From the NCBI GenBank assembly GCA_020199905.1, contig JAIVJS010000002.1, positions 60,819-124,818 of the forward strand: a stretch of 64,000 nt of DNA, in the 5' to 3' direction. The stretch comes from Acidobacteriota bacterium. GTDB taxonomy: Bacteria; Acidobacteriota; Thermoanaerobaculia; UBA5066; Gp7-AA6. The notes under the pieces were generated by a model. That model did not search any database. It was given only the letters and a program-made list of their open reading frames with translations, and was not told where the DNA came from. The translations under genes were made by a program, and so were the position numbers. Positions 33,875 to 42,027 of the stretch are shown here, one piece after another (position 1 is the stretch's first letter; each line of letters opens with the position of its first letter).

Positions 33875-34582
33875 ATGGCATTGACCGAGTATTGGAAGAA
33901 GCGGCGGTTTGGCGTCACGGCCGAGCCTTCGGGCAAGGAGAAGCCCGCGCCGAAGAAGCGCGCGAAGGCTCTCGGGTACGTCATCCAGAAGCACCGCGCG
34001 TCGCAGCTGCACTACGACTTCCGCCTCGAGTGGAAGGGGGTGCTGCTCTCCTGGGCGGTGCCGAAGGGCCCTTCGCTCGACCCGTCCGTCAAGCGGATGG
34101 CGATGCCGACTGAAGATCACCCGATCGAGTACGCGAAGTTCGAGGGCATCATCCCGGAGGGGGAGTACGGCGGCGGCACCGTGATGATCTGGGACAACGG
34201 GACCTGGACGCCGGAGTCGCCCGACGTCGACGCCGCGCTGAAGAAGGGCGATTTGAAGTTCACGCTGCAGGGCAAGAAGCTGCGCGGGTCGTGGGTCCTC
34301 GTCCGGACTCGCCCGCGGGGAGGCGACGGACGCCCGAGCTGGCTGCTCATCAAGCACCGCGACGAGTTCGCGGGCACGCGCGACATCGCGGAGGATGAGC
34401 CGCGGTCCGTGATCTCGAAGCGCATCCTCGTCGAGATCGCGCGCGATGAAGGGGGCGACCTCGAGAAGGCGGCGACCGGCGATCCTCCCGCGCTCCTGCG
34501 GAAGCTGGCGAAGAATCCGAAGCTGCTGACGCCGCCGAAGCGCGGCGGGCGCAAGGCCGTCTGGAAGTCGAACCGCGCGTGA
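33875..34582 (+). CDS. ligD: LigD 3'-phosphoesterase module as a separate protein
   Basis: This is a 235-residue protein corresponding to the LigD PE domain, which trims 3' ribonucleotides and phosphates at broken ends. Catalytic His40, Asp48 and His82 (QKHRASQLHYDFRLEWKG and EDHPIEYAKF) match, with the same spacing, the His42/Asp50/His84 metal site known for the Pseudomonas enzyme. EGEYGGGTVMIWDNG follows. The ATG has GGGGAGG upstream. The stop overlaps the next start as GTGA, so translation is probably coupled to the ligase. Confidence 0.94.
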   Translation: MALTEYWKKRRFGVTAEPSGKEKPAPKKRAKALGYVIQKHRASQLHYDFRLEWKGVLLSWAVPKGPSLDPSVKRMAMPTEDHPIEYAKFEGIIPEGEYGGGTVMIWDNGTWTPESPDVDAALKKGDLKFTLQGKKLRGSWVLVRTRPRGGDGRPSWLLIKHRDEFAGTRDIAEDEPRSVISKRILVEIARDEGGDLEKAATGDPPALLRKLAKNPKLLTPPKRGGRKAVWKSNRA

Positions 34583-35559
34583 CGGCGAAGAGCGCGGCGC
34601 TCCGCTCGAGGCCGACGTCGAGGCCGCGCGCGCGCTCGGCCGCGCGTGTGCCTTTCCGGGCCCAGCCGATGCTGGCCACGCTCGTCTCCGAGGCGTTTGA
34701 CCGGCCCGGATGGGTCTACGAGGAAAAGTACGACGGGTACCGCATCCTCGCGTACAAGGAGGGCAGCCGCGTGACGCTTCTCTCCCGCAACGCGAAGGAC
34801 CGGACGGAGTCCTTCTCGGAGGTGGCCGCGGCGATCGCGACGCTGCCGGACCAGGCGCTGCTTCTGGACGGCGAGGTCGTGGCGTTCGATCGCCGCCTCG
34901 TGTCCCGCTTTCAGCTCCTGCAGCAGGGAGAGATCGCGCAGGTGTACGCGGTCTTCGATTGCCTCTACCGCGGAGGCGTCGACCTGAGAAACGAGCCTCT
35001 TTCGGTGCGCCGCGCCGCCGTCGAAGAGGCGATCGGCGACAGGGACCGGCTTTTTCCGTCGCGGCGGCTGGTGTCCAACGGCCTGAAGGCGTTCGAGGCC
35101 GCGCGGAGGAAGGGCTGGGAGGGTCTCGTCGCCAAGGATCCCGCCGCTCCGTACGTCTCCGGCCGCAGCACGTACTGGCTCAAGGTGAAGGTGCATCAGG
35201 AGGAGGAGCTCGTCGTCGGCGGCTACACGCCGCCCGCGGGATCGCGGTCGCATTTCGGCGCCCTCCTGATGGGCGCCTACCGGGGCCGCGACCTGCGGTA
35301 CGTCGGAAAGGTCGGGACCGGTTACTCGCAGAAGCTCCTCGCCTCTCTCCACAAGACATTCCAGCCGCTCGTCTCGGGCAAGCCGCCTTTCGTCCTCCCG
35401 CCGCGGGAGAAGGGGGCCGTCTGGCTCTCTCCGAAGCTCGTCGCGCAGGTCGCTTTTCAGGAGTGGACGGCCGACGGCAAGCTGCGGCAGCCGGTCTTCC
35501 TCGGGCTTCGCGACGACAAGAAGCCGGAAGAGTGCCTGCTGCCGAAGGACATCCCATGA
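34579..35559 (+). CDS. ligD: LigD ATP-dependent DNA ligase module as a separate protein
   Basis: This is a 326-residue ligase core. The nucleophile is Lys50 in EEKYDGYRILAY. Further nucleotidyltransferase motifs: LLDGEVVAFD, FDCLYRGG, GWEGLVAKD, and STYWLKVKVHQEEELVVGGY; the OB-fold domain follows (FGALLMGAYRGRDLRYVGKV). It lacks the PE and polymerase domains that are fused in typical LigD. GTG start, overlapping the phosphoesterase stop by 4 bp; its own stop overlaps the polymerase start as ATGA. Confidence 0.95.
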   Translation: MTAKSAALRSRPTSRPRARSAARVPFRAQPMLATLVSEAFDRPGWVYEEKYDGYRILAYKEGSRVTLLSRNAKDRTESFSEVAAAIATLPDQALLLDGEVVAFDRRLVSRFQLLQQGEIAQVYAVFDCLYRGGVDLRNEPLSVRRAAVEEAIGDRDRLFPSRRLVSNGLKAFEAARRKGWEGLVAKDPAAPYVSGRSTYWLKVKVHQEEELVVGGYTPPAGSRSHFGALLMGAYRGRDLRYVGKVGTGYSQKLLASLHKTFQPLVSGKPPFVLPPREKGAVWLSPKLVAQVAFQEWTADGKLRQPVFLGLRDDKKPEECLLPKDIP

Positions 35560-36617
35560 ACGCGCGGGCGGCGAAGGGCCGCGGCACCCCCGCGAAGACG
35601 GGCCGCAGCACCCCCGCGAGGAAGAGCGGAGACCCCCCTGCCTCCAGGAAGAGCCCGGCGTCCGCCGCACCCCAGCCGACTCCGGGATCGAAGGCGGCGG
35701 GCGCCGGCCGGACGACGGCGGGGGGGCCGCCGGCGAAGCCCGCAGCCGGCGCGCTCCAGGTGTCGAATCCCGACAAGATCTACTGGCCGGAGGAGGGCTA
35801 CACCAAGCTCGATCTGATCCGGTTCTACGACGAGTTCTTCCCGGCCCTCCAGCCGTGGGTCAGGGACAGGCTCCTGTCCCTCAAGCGCTGTCCGAACGGC
35901 ATCACGGGCAAGTGTTTTTTCCAGAAGGAGAAGCCGGAGTCGATGCCGCCGGACACGCCCACGCGGCGCATCGAGCACGAGAACGGGATCCGCAACTACG
36001 TCGTCGGCGGAAAGCGCGAGACACAGCTCGCGCTCGCCAACCTCGGCTGCATCGCCGTCCACGTCTGGGGGGCGAGGCAGCAGGATCCGCGCAAGCCCGA
36101 CTGGGTCTGCTTCGACCTCGACCCGGACTCCGGAAAGTTCGCCGACGCGGCGCGCGCCGGATTGAAGATCAAGCAGGCTCTGGATGCCCTCGGCCTGAAG
36201 TCGTTTCCGAAAACGTCCGGGAAGAAGGGCATGCACGTCTTCATCCCGATCGAAACGGGCCCCGACGCGGACGAAGCGAAGGAGTTCGCGGAGCGGCTGG
36301 GCGACCATCTCTCGGCGGCCTTCCCGAAAGAGATGACGATGGAAAACCGGATCGCCGCGAGGAAGGGCCGCGTGTATCTGGACCCGTTCCGCAACGGGTT
36401 CGCGCAGACGGTGGTCGCGCCCTACTCCGTGCGCAAGTTCCCGGGCGCGCCGGTTTCCACTCCCCTCGACTGGGACGAGGTCGATCCGAAGCTGAACCCC
36501 CGCCGGTTTACCATCGCCAACTTCGCCAGACGCCTGGCTGAAGGGGATCCCTGGAAGGACTTCTGGAAATCGCGCCAGAAGCTGGGACCGGCCCTGAGCG
36601 CGCTTCGAGCCGTGTAG
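35556..36617 (+). CDS. ligD: LigD primase-polymerase module as a separate protein
   Basis: This 353-residue protein is the archaeo-eukaryotic primase-like polymerase of NHEJ. After a ~65-residue Ala/Pro/Arg/Ser-rich N-terminal tail come SNPDKIYWPEEGYTKLDLI, the catalytic metal site CFDLDPD (near residue 186), KTSGKKGMHVFIPI, RVYLDPFRNGFAQTVVAPYS and DEVDPKLNPRRFTI. It fills gaps with NTPs or dNTPs before ligation. The low-complexity N-terminus may replace a physical link to the other modules. Thirty-eight bp after its stop lies copy 4 of the 52-bp repeat. Confidence 0.95.
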   Translation: MNARAAKGRGTPAKTGRSTPARKSGDPPASRKSPASAAPQPTPGSKAAGAGRTTAGGPPAKPAAGALQVSNPDKIYWPEEGYTKLDLIRFYDEFFPALQPWVRDRLLSLKRCPNGITGKCFFQKEKPESMPPDTPTRRIEHENGIRNYVVGGKRETQLALANLGCIAVHVWGARQQDPRKPDWVCFDLDPDSGKFADAARAGLKIKQALDALGLKSFPKTSGKKGMHVFIPIETGPDADEAKEFAERLGDHLSAAFPKEMTMENRIAARKGRVYLDPFRNGFAQTVVAPYSVRKFPGAPVSTPLDWDEVDPKLNPRRFTIANFARRLAEGDPWKDFWKSRQKLGPALSALRAV

Positions 36618-36654
36618 CCACGGGGGCCGGAGCCGGGAATCGGAACCGGGAATC

Positions 36655-36706
36655 GGGAGCCGAGCGACCAACGGGAGCGAGACGGCCGCGGTACTCCGCG
36701 GTCAAC
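36655..36706 (+). repeat. 52-bp dispersed repeat, copy 4
   Basis: The sequence is the same as copy 1 over essentially the full 52 bp, including the CCGCGG-TACT-CCGCGG hairpin. It is preceded by GGGAATCGGAACCGGGAATC-type 7-bp steps. A GACGCTCGACGCCCGACGCT heptad island starts 14 bp after it, as at copy 1. Confidence 0.9.
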
Positions 36707-36720
36707 TGGATCGCGAATCG

Positions 36721-36752
36721 GACGCTCGACGCCCGACGCTGAACGCTCAACC
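36721..36752. repeat. Heptad-repeat island 5 (GACGCTC / GAACGCT type)
   Basis: GACGCTCGACGCCCGACGCT and GAACGCTCAAC follow copy 4 of the 52-bp repeat, the same order as at 5601-5804. Confidence 0.65.
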
Positions 36753-36782
36753 TCACTTCCGCAAGCTGATACCTTTGAACCC

Positions 36783-37958
36783 TTGTCCCCGGCCGAAAAA
36801 TTCTTCGCCTTCCTGAGGCTTCACTTCGGGCCGCCGCGGCTTGCCCTCGTTCTCGCCGCCTGGATCCTGGCGCTCGGCGTCTGGGGAACGGTCGCGCGTA
36901 CCGTCCTGCCGATCGAGCACCGCCTCGAGTGGGACATTCCGCTCGAACTGCGCGCGCCGCTCTATGCGAAGTTCGACTCGGGCTGGTATCTCTCGATCAT
37001 CGAGTGGGGCTACGGGCCGCCGCCGAAGCCCGGCCAGCCCTCGAGTCACGCCTTCTTCCCGCTTTATCCCTGGACCGCGAAGGTCCTACACCACACGTTC
37101 GCGATGGACGGGTTTCACGCGGGCATGCTGGTCGCGTACCTCTGCCTGTTTCTCGCCGCGCCTCTCTTTCTTCGAGAAGGAGTCGCCCGCCGCGGCGAGG
37201 CGGGGGCCTGGCGCTCCGTCGTGTTCCTGCTCCTCTTCCCGACTTCTTTCTTTCTCGCTTCGATGTACGCGGAGTCGATGTTCTTTCTCTTCGCGCTCCT
37301 CGCTTTTCGCGACGCCCGTGCGGGGCGGATCGGGCGCGCGGTCCTCTGGGGAGTCCTGCTCGGATTGACGCGGCCGACCGCGCTCGCGGTCGCTCCCGCC
37401 CTTTTTCTCGCCGCGATCGAGCCGCGGCCGGGGGAGACCCTCGCGCGCCGGGACCGCTGGCCTGCCGCTCTGCTCGTCGGTGCGGCGCCGTTCGTGACGG
37501 TGTGGGCCTGGATCTTCTTCGATGGCCTCGTCCACGGCGAGCCGGGACTGTTCTTTCGCGCCCAGGCGGGCTGGAGGCGAGGCGCCGGATCGCTCGCGGG
37601 CGCCGTTGCGTACTTTCAGGGCCTCGCCGACTACGTCTCGCGCGCGGGCTGGAAGGCCGAGCCCATGTTTCTGCTCGACTATGCCGCGGCCCTTCTCTTC
37701 GCGGGCTTCACCATCCGGCTCGCCTGGAAGGGCCGGTGGGCCGACGCGGCCTGGGCCGCGGGAGCGCTCGCGCTCCCGATCTCCTCGGGCCTCTCGGCCG
37801 GCATGCCGCGGTACCTGTTTTCCGTCTACCCCGTCCTGTACGAGATGGACGCGCTCTTCTCCTCGCGCTCCCGCGGCCGGCTGATCTGGTGGATCTTTTC
37901 CGGAGGCCTGCTCCTCTTCGCCGCCGCCCGGTTCGTCAACGCTCTCGGCGTCGCCTAG
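36783..37958 (+). CDS. PIG-V-like membrane mannosyltransferase
   Basis: This is a 391-residue GT-C protein with about nine membrane helices. The first large loop has YAKFDSGWYLSIIEWGYG and SSHAFFPLYPW, the acidic and aromatic signature of the PIG-V/GPI-mannosyltransferase-like family (COG5542). LLFPTSFFLASMYAESMFFL and GLTRPTALAVAPALFL follow in the order usual for the family. The donor is likely a polyprenyl-phospho-sugar. TTG start with a TACCTT 7 nt upstream and no ribosome binding site. It is convergent with the decarboxylase gene, 57 bp apart. Confidence 0.87.
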   Translation: MSPAEKFFAFLRLHFGPPRLALVLAAWILALGVWGTVARTVLPIEHRLEWDIPLELRAPLYAKFDSGWYLSIIEWGYGPPPKPGQPSSHAFFPLYPWTAKVLHHTFAMDGFHAGMLVAYLCLFLAAPLFLREGVARRGEAGAWRSVVFLLLFPTSFFLASMYAESMFFLFALLAFRDARAGRIGRAVLWGVLLGLTRPTALAVAPALFLAAIEPRPGETLARRDRWPAALLVGAAPFVTVWAWIFFDGLVHGEPGLFFRAQAGWRRGAGSLAGAVAYFQGLADYVSRAGWKAEPMFLLDYAAALLFAGFTIRLAWKGRWADAAWAAGALALPISSGLSAGMPRYLFSVYPVLYEMDALFSSRSRGRLIWWIFSGGLLLFAAARFVNALGVA

Positions 37959-37995
37959 GCTCCCGCCCGCGGCGCCCCGAGGCGTGCCCGGATCC

Positions 37996-38034
37996 GAACG
38001 CTCGACGCGGAACGCTCAACGCTCGACGCCCGAA
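37996..38034. repeat. Heptad-repeat island 6, overlapping a gene end
   Basis: GAACGCTCGACGCGGAACGC and GCTCAACGCTCGACGCC span the stop of the minus-strand decarboxylase. Its last codons (Gly-Val-Glu-Arg-stop) are read from the repeat itself. Confidence 0.65.
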
Positions 38035-39371
38035 TTCCCCGCCGCTTCGACCACGATCCCCCAGATGCGCTCCACCCAGTCGGCATGCTCCGGCTTCATC
38101 AGCACGGACCGCAGGCACGTGGCCGTCTCGTCCGGCCGGCCGATCGCCGCGCCCGCCCGGCCGAAAAAGCGCAGGGGCAGCTCCGCCAGCGCGAGGTGGA
38201 GATCCCGCCGCGCCGCCTCCTCGAAGAGGCGACGCGAACGCGCGGAGGCCTCCTTTGCCGTCCGGGCGCGGGGAAGCCACACGACGATGTCGAGCTCCGG
38301 GTCGAATGCCGCCAGAAAACGCGAATCTTTCTGGATGAGGGCGTGAAGCGCCCGGGCCGCCGACAGCGAGCGGGAGAGCCCCCGCGCGAACTCGCCCCCC
38401 CGGGTCAGCGGCAGGAGGCGCGACGTCGCCCAGAGTCCCGCGGCGGCCGCGCCCGGGCGCGAGCACTCGAGGCTGATCTCGCCCAAGTGCAGCTCGGTCG
38501 ACGAAAAGTAGGTGTACGGCGAGTCGTGCTTGTAGAAACGGCCCACCGCGGGATCGCGGAAGAGGACGCAGCCGCACCCGTAGGGCTGCAGCCCGTGCTT
38601 GTGGGGGTCGACCACGATCGAATCGGCTTCTCCGAGGCCGTCGAAGGCGCGCCGCGTTTCCGGCGCGAGGTCTCCGACCAGGCCGAAGTAGCCGCCGTAC
38701 GCGGCGTCGGCGTGAAGGCGGAACCCGTGCCGCTTCCGCAACGCCAGGATCTCGGCGAGAGGATCGACGGAGCCCGTCGCCGTCGTCCCCATCGTCGCGA
38801 CCACCGTCGAGACTCCGCCTCGGGCGAGCCGCCCCGCGAGCGCGTCCGTGTCCATTCGCCCGCGCGCATCCGAGGGCACTTCCTCGAACGGGACGCCCAG
38901 CACGGCGCTGATCCTCCCGTGGGTGTAGTGGGCCGAGGAGGACGCCAGGACGGTCCCCGGCGAGAGCTGCCGGCCGATCCAGAGCGCCTCGAGGTTCGCC
39001 ATCGTTCCACCGCCCGTCAGGTGCCCGAGAGGCGCGCTCCATCCGAACATGGCGGCGATCCCGGCGACCGCTTCCTTCTCCATGGCCGACGTGGCGCGCC
39101 CGCCGTCGAGCGCGTGATTGTTCGGATTGATCCACATCGCGAGCGCGTACGCCGCCCGCGCAATCGGATGCGGGGGCTTCAGCATCTGGCCGGCATAGAG
39201 CGGGTGGAAGTACGGGTAGTTGTCGCGGAGACGTTCCGCCACTTCCCGGAGGACGCCCTCGAAAGCGGGATCGGCGCCGCCGGTCTGCTCCGTCGGAGGA
39301 AGAGACGAAAATCCCTGCTCGAGGATGGCGAGAGCTTCAGAGAGGACGCGGAGCGAGGCGCGGTCGAGCAT
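38016..39371 (-). CDS. PLP-dependent group II amino-acid decarboxylase family protein
   Basis: This is a 451-residue fold-type I PLP enzyme of the glutamate/tyrosine/aromatic decarboxylase family. Recognisable parts are YPYFHPLYAGQMLKPPHPIA, GHLTGGGTMANLEALWIGR (phosphate-binding loop), VATMGTTATGSVDPL, the cofactor Asp in FRLHADAAYGGYFGL, and the Schiff-base Lys in VDPHKHGLQPYGCGCVLF. Its substrate cannot be read from sequence. The upstream methyltransferase gene is separated by a 98-bp heptad-repeat island, so co-transcription is uncertain. The C-terminal few residues come from a repeat island. Confidence 0.92.
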   Translation of the reverse strand: MLDRASLRVLSEALAILEQGFSSLPPTEQTGGADPAFEGVLREVAERLRDNYPYFHPLYAGQMLKPPHPIARAAYALAMWINPNNHALDGGRATSAMEKEAVAGIAAMFGWSAPLGHLTGGGTMANLEALWIGRQLSPGTVLASSSAHYTHGRISAVLGVPFEEVPSDARGRMDTDALAGRLARGGVSTVVATMGTTATGSVDPLAEILALRKRHGFRLHADAAYGGYFGLVGDLAPETRRAFDGLGEADSIVVDPHKHGLQPYGCGCVLFRDPAVGRFYKHDSPYTYFSSTELHLGEISLECSRPGAAAAGLWATSRLLPLTRGGEFARGLSRSLSAARALHALIQKDSRFLAAFDPELDIVVWLPRARTAKEASARSRRLFEEAARRDLHLALAELPLRFFGRAGAAIGRPDETATCLRSVLMKPEHADWVERIWGIVVEAAGNSGVER

Positions 39372-39378
39372 GCGGAAT

Positions 39379-39470
39379 ACTCAGTTCTCAGTTTTCAGTT
39401 CTCGGTCTCGGTGGCCGATTCTCGAGAATGCATTCTTCCGGCTGACAGCTGACAGCTGAGCGCCGACAGC
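39379..39470. repeat. Heptad-repeat island 7 with opposed arms
   Basis: The left arm is ACTCAGTTCTCAGTTTTCAG, then TTCTCGG. The right arm is GCTGACAGCTGACAGCTGAG and CGACAGC. The right arm runs into the TAG stop of the minus-strand methyltransferase, which is followed directly by CTGTC on its own strand. Confidence 0.75.
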
Positions 39471-40144
39471 TATTCCTTTCCTCTTCTTGCCGCCAGGAGG
39501 TGGTGGGGATGAAGATAGCCGCGATCGGCCGGCGCGCCCACGACCGCGAGCCCCTCCGCTTCCAGCCATCCGGCATAGGTCTCGGGCGCGAGGAATTGGA
39601 CGCCCCTTCCGGCCGTGATCCGAAAGACCCGCACCGCCAGAAATTCCTGCGCCCGCGCCCAGGCCGCCTTCCACCGCGGATGGGGCGCCGTCTCCTTCAA
39701 CAGGAGCGTGCCGCCCGGGGCGAGCGCCCGCGCGGCCTCTCGCAGCGTCCGTTCCTGCTCCGCGAGGTCCAGAAGGTAGAGCACGTCGACGAAGAGAACC
39801 GCGTCCCACGGGCCCTCCGGAAACGCTCCCCCTGCCACGGCGAGCCGGAACTCCGCCGCGGGCAGTCCGAGCTCGCCGGCCCTCCGGGCGGCGGCGCGGG
39901 CGGACGCGACCTTTCCGGCATCGACGTCGACCCCGACGACCGACCGGCGGGAGGATCGGTGCGCGAGCCACGAGGCGAGCGCGCCGTGCCCGGTTCCGAA
40001 GTCCAGGATCCGTCCCGCCGCCGGCACCAGCGCCGCGACCGCAGGGAAAGGGCACGTCCGCCAGCGCGTCCGGAGGTGGGCGCGAACCCGCGCCGGCTGT
40101 CCGTCGTAGAGCGCCAGCAGCGGCGCCGGGATCCGGGCGTTCAC
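39470..40144 (-). CDS. Class I SAM-dependent methyltransferase
   Basis: This is a 224-residue protein with a Rossmann-type methyltransferase core: ILDFGTGHGALASWLA (motif I), VVGVDVDAGKVASAR (acidic loop), WDAVLFVDVLYLLD and ARALAPGGTLLLKET. Residues 1-45 and the C-terminal HPHHLLAARRG are outside the core. GTG start overlapping the ChbG stop as GTGA. The substrate is unknown. It may act on a sugar lipid made by the upstream GT2 and ChbG-like genes, which is inference from the operon. Confidence 0.87.
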   Translation of the reverse strand: MNARIPAPLLALYDGQPARVRAHLRTRWRTCPFPAVAALVPAAGRILDFGTGHGALASWLAHRSSRRSVVGVDVDAGKVASARAAARRAGELGLPAAEFRLAVAGGAFPEGPWDAVLFVDVLYLLDLAEQERTLREAARALAPGGTLLLKETAPHPRWKAAWARAQEFLAVRVFRITAGRGVQFLAPETYAGWLEAEGLAVVGAPADRGYLHPHHLLAARRGKE

Positions 40145-40980
40145 CGGGAGCCCCACGGAAGATCTCGGTACGTGCCGAGCCGGAAGCCGGCGCGGAGGAT
40201 CGCGGCGCGGGCCTCCGGATCGATCGCCGCCTCGAGCTCGCCGCCCCAGTCGTAGCCCCACGCGTACCGCCCGCGTTCGGGGTCCCTCGCCTCGCCCGGA
40301 TGCAGCAGGATCTCCGCCGACGCCGCCTCGGATCGCGCCGCCCGCTCGATCGCGAGGAGAAGCGCCCGGCGCGACATTCTTCCGGAGTCGTCGAAGCCGT
40401 CGCTGCGGTCCGGCGCCACCAGGCCCGCGCGGCCGGCGGCGCGGCCGAGACCCCGCGCGAGCCACCGCACCGCGAGCCCGGCGGGCCGGCGGACGCCCGC
40501 GTGAGGCACGCGAACCGCTGGAATCCGGAATCTCTTCGCGAGCGACAGCACGACGCCGCGCACCCGCGGGAGGAGGTGGAGATGCTGGTGGGCGTCGAGG
40601 TGGTCGATGGCAATTCCCGCGGCGAGGACGCGCTCGATCTGCGCCGAAAACTCCGCGTCCAGCTCGCGAGGCGAGACTCGGTGCGCCCGCCGGAGAAAGC
40701 GCTTCCAGCTCGGCGGAAGGCGGCCGCCGCTCTCGAGGAGCGTCGGGATCCTTGCCGCGTCGAGGAGGGGCGGATCCTCTCCGACGGCCGCGAGGTGGAC
40801 GCCGACGCCCATCCCCGCGCCTTCCGCGCGCAGTCCGGCGGCCGCCGCGTCGAAGTCGGGCGCGACCGCGAGCATGGAAACGCTGGTGACGATGCCCTCG
40901 CGGTGGGCGCGGAGGATGCCGCGGGAGACGCCGCGGGTCAAGCCGTAGTCGTCCGCGTTGACGATGAGGAGGCGGGTCAA
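40141..40980 (-). CDS. ChbG/HpnK (YdjC) family carbohydrate deacetylase
   Basis: This 279-residue protein begins LLIVNADDYGLTRGVSRGI, the metal-binding family motif, followed by VSMLAVAPDFDAA, GVGVHLAAVGE (ligand His), IDHLDAHQHLHLLPRV and AEILLHPGEARDPERG. Family members deacetylate N-acetylated sugars, including chito-oligosaccharides or hopanoid head groups. TTG start, overlapping the GT2 stop as TTGA. Between a glycosyltransferase and a methyltransferase it may modify a lipid-linked sugar. Confidence 0.92.
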   Translation of the reverse strand: MTRLLIVNADDYGLTRGVSRGILRAHREGIVTSVSMLAVAPDFDAAAAGLRAEGAGMGVGVHLAAVGEDPPLLDAARIPTLLESGGRLPPSWKRFLRRAHRVSPRELDAEFSAQIERVLAAGIAIDHLDAHQHLHLLPRVRGVVLSLAKRFRIPAVRVPHAGVRRPAGLAVRWLARGLGRAAGRAGLVAPDRSDGFDDSGRMSRRALLLAIERAARSEAASAEILLHPGEARDPERGRYAWGYDWGGELEAAIDPEARAAILRAGFRLGTYRDLPWGSR

Positions 40981-41795
40981 GGTCCCGGGACGGCGACCGG
41001 CCCCGACGGAACAGCGGTCGAGCGCTCTCCTTCGGCCTCCGGCAGGGCCAGGACCTCGTCCGGGAGCGGCGAGAGCTTTCGGATCCCGGACGCCTGCGAC
41101 GTCATCTCTCCGAGCATCGTGCGGATCACGGCAAAGGACGAGAGCGTCGACAGCCCACGCGTGCGCGGAAAGTAATCCACGCCGAACTGGATGATTCGGA
41201 ACCCGAGACGGGAGGCGCGGGCGAGAATCTCCGCGTCGATGAAGCTTCCTTCGCTCTGGAGCCGCACGTGCTCGAAGATCCGGCGCCGGCAGAGCTTGAA
41301 GGCGAAGTTGACGTCTCGGACGCGGAGGCCGAAGAAAAGACGGATGAGGAGGTTGTACCCGTAGCTGTAAAGGGCGCGGACGGCGCCTTCGCCGGTTCGA
41401 TCGTGGCGATAGGCGCAGACGATGTCCGCGCGGTACATGCGGATCAAGCGGCAGGCTTTCGCGGCCTCTCCCATGTCGAACGGGAGGTCCGCGTCGGAGT
41501 AGAGGATGAGATCGTGGCGCGCGGTGTCGAGGCCCGTCCGGATCGAGCCGCCGAGCTTCCGGTTGGCGGCGTGATGGGCGACCCGGATCCTCGGATCGGC
41601 CGCGGCGAGCTCGTCGGCGATCGAACCCGTCGCGTCGGTGGAGCCGTCGTCCACGATGACGATCTCCCAGGTGGCGACCTCGCCCGCCGCCTCGAGGGAT
41701 TCGCACGCTTCGCGCGCGGCGGCCACGGCGTGGCGCATGCCCGACTCCTCGTTCCACATCGGGAAGAGGATGGAGATCCCGGAAAAATGGGCCAT
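40977..41795 (-). CDS. Family 2 glycosyltransferase
   Basis: This 272-residue GT-A enzyme has ISILFPMWNEESGMRHAV, VIVDDGSTDATGSIADEL, ANRKLGGSIRTGL, the DxD-like ILYSDADLPFDM, then VNFAFKLCRRRIFE and LQSEGSFIDAEILARA. The pattern is that of polyprenyl-phosphate glycosyltransferases without membrane helices. First gene of a three-gene overlapping set (GT2, ChbG, methyltransferase). TATGAT on the minus strand lies 13 nt before its ATG. Confidence 0.9.
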   Translation of the reverse strand: MAHFSGISILFPMWNEESGMRHAVAAAREACESLEAAGEVATWEIVIVDDGSTDATGSIADELAAADPRIRVAHHAANRKLGGSIRTGLDTARHDLILYSDADLPFDMGEAAKACRLIRMYRADIVCAYRHDRTGEGAVRALYSYGYNLLIRLFFGLRVRDVNFAFKLCRRRIFEHVRLQSEGSFIDAEILARASRLGFRIIQFGVDYFPRTRGLSTLSSFAVIRTMLGEMTSQASGIRKLSPLPDEVLALPEAEGERSTAVPSGPVAVPGP

Positions 41796-41808
41796 GGAAG
41801 CTTATCGG

Positions 41809-41814
41809 ATCATA
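41809..41814 (-). promoter_or_regulatory. -10-like TATGAT before the GT2 gene
   Basis: TATGAT (5 of 6 consensus bases) ends 13 nt before the ATG. The leader would be about 6-7 nt and carries no Shine-Dalgarno sequence. Confidence 0.35.
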
Positions 41815-42027
41815 TCAATGGATCCCGGGCTCCCGGCGGCGGCGCAGGTCGTCCTCTCGACGGCCGCGTCCGGGACTCGCGTGACGCGTCGCCGGTCCCT
41901 CGAGAGAGCGGAAGGGAATTGAAGACCCGGCGGCGCCAGTCGCAGAGGAAGACTTTCCGGACGATCGGTCTCATGGCGGATTCTGTTCTGCGCGCCGGGC
42001 GCCCGCGGCGGTTCTGAGAGGCAGGTC

